From positions 62,001-126,000 of the forward strand of contig SBGU01000052.1 of assembly GCA_006226495.1 (NCBI GenBank): DNA of 64,000 nt. The letters are read 5' to 3'. Positions 61,367 to 64,000 of the stretch are shown here, one piece after another. The notes beneath the pieces are model-generated. The model saw nothing but the letters and a program-made list of their open reading frames with translations, was not told where the DNA came from and searched no databases. The position numbers were made by a program, and so were the translations under genes. Source of the DNA: Alphaproteobacteria bacterium (lineage in GTDB: Bacteria; Pseudomonadota; Alphaproteobacteria; Sphingomonadales; Kordiimonadaceae). The first letter of the stretch is position 1. The number at the start of each line of letters is the position of its first letter.

Positions 61367-62575
61367 ATGAAACATCGCGCAGGCACCGACAAAAGCCTTA
61401 CTTCCACCTGGGCACGCCAGACCCAGATGGTGCGCGCGGGTTCGATGCGGTCCAATTTCGATGAAATGGGCGAAGCCCTGTTCCTGACATCGGCCTTCGC
61501 CTACGAAAATGCCGAAGAAGCCGAAGCCCGTTTTGACGGCCGCAAGGAAGGTTTCACCTATTCGCGCCAGACCAACCCGACCGTGGCCATGTTCGAAAGC
61601 CGCATGGCGCTACTTGAAGGCGCTGACGTGGGCCGCGCCACCGGGACCGGCATGGCCGCAATGACCGCGGCGCTTCTCTGTTACCTGCGCTCGGGCGACC
61701 ATATCATCGGTGCGCGCGCCGCCTTCGGCTCGTGCCGCTGGCTGATGGACGAACTGCTGCCACGCTATGGGATCGAAACCACAGTCGTGGACGGCACCAG
61801 CCTTGATGCCTGGAAAGCCGCGATCCGGCCCAATACCAGGATGTTCTTCATGGAAACGCCGGCCAACCCGACCCTCGATCTGGTCGATATTCAGGCCGTG
61901 GCGGACATGGCCCATGCGGTTGGTGCCAAGCTGGTGGTCGACAATGTGTTTGCAACACCTGTGTTGCAACTGCCGATGGCGCACGGGGCCGATATCGTCT
62001 GTTATTCCACCACCAAACATATCGACGGCCAGGGCCGCTGTCTGGGCGGCATTGTGCTGTGTGACAAGGAATTCGACGAAAAACATCTCTATCCCTTCTA
62101 CCGCCACACCGGCTGTGCCATGTCGCCCTTCAATGCCTGGGTGATGCTGAAGGGGCTGGAGACCATGGGCATCCGCGTGAACGCCATGTGCGACAATGCG
62201 GACAAGCTGGCTGCCGCCGTTGCCGAACGGCTGGAGGATGTGCGCCACCCGAGCCTTGCGCGGTTCAAGCAGCCCGAACTGGCCGCAAAGCAGATGAGCC
62301 GGGGCGGCACCATGGTGATCTTCTGCCTGCCGGGCGGGCGTGACCAGGCCTTCAAGTTCCTGAACGCGCTGCAGATTGTGGATATTTCCAACAATCTGGG
62401 CGACAGCCGCTCGATCGCCACGCACTGCTGGAGCACCACCCACAAGGCGCTCAGCGAAGAGGCACGGCTTGAAGTTGGCGTGACCCCCGGCCTGATCCGT
62501 TTCTCCGTCGGACTTGAAGATGGCGACGATCTGGTCAAGGATGTCATGCAGGCGCTTGACGCGGCCGGGGTCTGA
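61367..62575 (+). CDS. metZ: O-succinylhomoserine sulfhydrylase (MetZ type)
   Basis: A 402-aa PLP enzyme of the Cys/Met metabolism family making homocysteine from O-succinylhomoserine and sulfide. The PLP lysine is Lys217 in YSTTKHIDGQG; ETPANPTLDLVDI and TYSRQTNPT are family blocks. MetZ versus the acetyl-homoserine enzyme cannot be settled by eye; the name follows overall pattern. The ATG has GGAG upstream. Confidence 0.88.
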   Translation: MKHRAGTDKSLTSTWARQTQMVRAGSMRSNFDEMGEALFLTSAFAYENAEEAEARFDGRKEGFTYSRQTNPTVAMFESRMALLEGADVGRATGTGMAAMTAALLCYLRSGDHIIGARAAFGSCRWLMDELLPRYGIETTVVDGTSLDAWKAAIRPNTRMFFMETPANPTLDLVDIQAVADMAHAVGAKLVVDNVFATPVLQLPMAHGADIVCYSTTKHIDGQGRCLGGIVLCDKEFDEKHLYPFYRHTGCAMSPFNAWVMLKGLETMGIRVNAMCDNADKLAAAVAERLEDVRHPSLARFKQPELAAKQMSRGGTMVIFCLPGGRDQAFKFLNALQIVDISNNLGDSRSIATHCWSTTHKALSEEARLEVGVTPGLIRFSVGLEDGDDLVKDVMQALDAAGV

Positions 62576-62617
62576 CCGGCTGCCAGACCTGCGGGACTTG
62601 GGGGAACGGCGGGAAAC

Positions 62618-63046
62618 ATGTCTGACGACGACGACCTTATCGACGGGGTACTGACCTTTGATGCCATCACCGATGGCATCAGGGTGGCTGTGCAGTCCTT
62701 TTACCTGAACGAACAGTCGCGCCCTGATTCCGGCCATTATGTCTGGGCCTACCGTATCCGCATCAGCAACGAAAGTGCGCGTACCGTGCAACTGATGAAC
62801 CGGCACTGGGTCATTACCGACGGCATGGGCCAGGTGAAGGAAGTGCGTGGGCCCGGCGTGGTGGGCGAACAGCCGGTGCTGCATCCCGGTGAACAATTTG
62901 TCTACACCAGCGGCACGCCGCTTGGCACCCCCACCGGTTTCATGCGCGGCAGCTACGAGATGGTCGACGAAGGTGGGGACCCGCTCGAGGTGGCCATCCC
63001 CACCTTCTCGCTCGACAGCCCGCACATGTCGATGCATATCAACTGA
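62618..63046 (+). CDS. apaG: ApaG family protein
   Basis: A 142-aa beta-sandwich of the ApaG/F-box-like family. HYVWAYRIRISNES, the NRHWVITDGMG block, VVGEQPVLHPGEQFVYTSGTPL and GFMRGSYEMV are standard. Linked to Co2+/Mg2+ resistance or diadenosine phosphate metabolism in enterics; exact role uncertain. It lies 43 nt after metZ, as in many alphaproteobacteria. Confidence 0.95.
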   Translation: MSDDDDLIDGVLTFDAITDGIRVAVQSFYLNEQSRPDSGHYVWAYRIRISNESARTVQLMNRHWVITDGMGQVKEVRGPGVVGEQPVLHPGEQFVYTSGTPLGTPTGFMRGSYEMVDEGGDPLEVAIPTFSLDSPHMSMHIN

Positions 63047-63061
63047 CCGGGAGCGGCCGAG

Positions 63062-64000
63062 GTGCTTGATCTCAGGCCCGTCCTGTATACCCTTGGCATG
63101 CTGGTATTGATGCTGTCTGCCGGCATGCTGTTGCCCACCATCGCCGACCTGATGGCCGGGCACGAAGACTGGCAGACCTTCCTGATCGCCCTGTTCCTGT
63201 CGGCCCTGATCGGTGGCATGCTGATGCTGTCGAACCAGGGCACGGGCGGTGCGCTTGACCTCAGGCAGGCGTTCCTGGTCACAACCCTTGCCTGGGCGGT
63301 GCTGCCGGCCTTTGCCGCGCTGCCGATTGCCTTCTCGGAACTCGACCTCAGTTATGCCGACGCCTATTTCGAAGCCATGAGCGGTATCACCACCACCGGC
63401 TCGACCGTGATTTCCGGGCTCGATCACGCCCCTCCTGGCATTCTGTTGTGGCGCGCGCTGCTGCAATGGTTCGGCGGCATCGGTATCGTGGTGATGGCCG
63501 TGGCGGTGCTGCCGATCCTGCAGGTTGGCGGCATGCAGGTGTTCCGCACCGAAAGTTTCGAGACGGTGGAGAAGATCCTGCCGCGCGCCGGCCAGATTTC
63601 GAGCGCCATCAGCGGGCTTTATATCGCGCTCACCGCGCTGTGCACCTTCCTGTTCATGCTGGCGGGCATGGGCTCGTTCGATGCGCTGACCCACGCCATG
63701 ACCACGATCTCCACCGGCGGTTTTTCGACCTCGGACAGCTCGATGGGCAAGTTCGACAGTTATGCCGTGGATATGATCGCCACCGTTTTCATGATCATCG
63801 GCTCGCTGCCCTTCATCCTGTTCCTGCAGATCCTGCGGGGCCGGCCCATGGCCTTCTGGCGCGACGAGCAGGTGCGCGGGTTCCTGGGGCTTGTGGCCTT
63901 CCTGTGCGCGACCGTGACCATCTGGCTGGTGGTCTGGAAAGATTTCCTGCTGGCCGACGCCTTTCGCTATGGCAGTTTCAACATTGTCTCCGTGCTTACA
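63062..64000 (+). CDS. TrkH/KtrB-type potassium transporter (cut by window edge)
   Basis: The first 313 codons of a K+ uptake membrane subunit. ITTTGSTVISGLD is the first selectivity-filter P-loop (TTTGST); TTISTGGFSTSD is the second (STGGFS). LLQWFGGIGIVVMAVAVLPIL is the typical TrkH helix. The GTG start at 63062 has GGAG 8 nt upstream, 15 nt after apaG. The rest lies beyond the window. Confidence 0.93.
   Translation, partial: MLDLRPVLYTLGMLVLMLSAGMLLPTIADLMAGHEDWQTFLIALFLSALIGGMLMLSNQGTGGALDLRQAFLVTTLAWAVLPAFAALPIAFSELDLSYADAYFEAMSGITTTGSTVISGLDHAPPGILLWRALLQWFGGIGIVVMAVAVLPILQVGGMQVFRTESFETVEKILPRAGQISSAISGLYIALTALCTFLFMLAGMGSFDALTHAMTTISTGGFSTSDSSMGKFDSYAVDMIATVFMIIGSLPFILFLQILRGRPMAFWRDEQVRGFLGLVAFLCATVTIWLVVWKDFLLADAFRYGSFNIVSVLT

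Noticed and set aside
1-64000. Prophage, genomic island or other horizontally acquired block
   Set aside because: Gene content, codon style and GC look even; no integrase, att-like repeats around the tRNA-Gly gene or phage genes were found.

Overview
This is a 64 kb stretch of a GC-rich bacterial chromosome with almost no spare space. Gene content and order point to an alphaproteobacterium: mutS-glnD-murJ-trpS in a row, a giant (1,603 aa) NAD-dependent glutamate dehydrogenase, and many small families common in that class (DUF1289, DUF1491, DUF2333, PAS_5). The order cannot be fixed from the sequence alone; a Rhodospirillales- or Kordiimonadales-like lineage is a guess. I see no insertion sequence, prophage, CRISPR array, rRNA or plasmid replication gene. 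The only structural RNA gene found is tRNA-Gly(CCC).

Layout. 1-2.7 kb (minus): end of a surface-polysaccharide locus (O-antigen-ligase-like N-terminus, UDP-xylose synthase, sugar-phosphate transferase). 3-8.4 kb (minus): HIT protein, membrane protein, M20 peptidase, then a tightly overlapping chain that includes nth. 8.5-11.3 kb (plus): thrS and infC. 11.3-15.4 kb (plus): a REPIN-like repeat, an operator-like site, a membrane-tethered XRE regulator, a LysR regulator, glutathionyl-hydroquinone reductase and pirin. 15.5-23.5 kb (minus): acyltransferase/SGNH protein, NAD-GDH, PAS_5 protein. 23.8-26.5 kb: acyl-CoA synthetase, DUF1289, methyltransferase-like protein. 26.6-29.7 kb (minus): def-fmt-truA, DUF1491, PilZ. 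29.8-33.5 kb: sigma54-type response regulator and malic enzyme. 33.6-41.8 kb (plus): mutS, glnD, murJ, trpS. 41.9-44.8 kb (plus): lipoprotein, then a small envelope/regulator module. 45-49.7 kb: MBL-fold protein, then a Ddl-like/hydrolase/membrane-MurF-like operon. 49.7-57.8 kb: TPR, SDR, Usp, DUF2333, DUF952, pyrD, SprA-type protein, and an ECF sigma/anti-sigma/periplasmic sensor operon. 58-64 kb: UDP-glucose dehydrogenase, MATE, ArsC-like, tRNA-Gly, metZ, apaG, trkH (cut by the edge).

How genes connect. UDP-glucose dehydrogenase (58 kb) makes UDP-glucuronate, the substrate of UDP-xylose synthase (0.2 kb), so the window encodes UDP-glucose to UDP-xylose for the polysaccharide locus. def and fmt make and remove the formyl group of initiator Met. 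NAD-GDH and GlnD (PII control) both handle nitrogen and glutamate status. MurJ and the Ddl/MurF-like genes concern cell-wall-type chemistry.

Most of the window is ordinary housekeeping. The best candidate for something undescribed is the three-gene operon at 45918-49653, where a 409-aa ATP-grasp ligase of the D-Ala-D-Ala family, an alpha/beta hydrolase and a MurF-like ligase fused to about five membrane segments are translationally packed together, away from any dcw cluster. Second-tier signals are the REPIN-like inverted repeat and the GCATATTC sites in front of a membrane-anchored XRE regulator, overlapping operators on the promoter at 42.7 kb, a perfect palindrome between the PilZ and sigma54-regulator genes, and a likely AUA start codon for infC.
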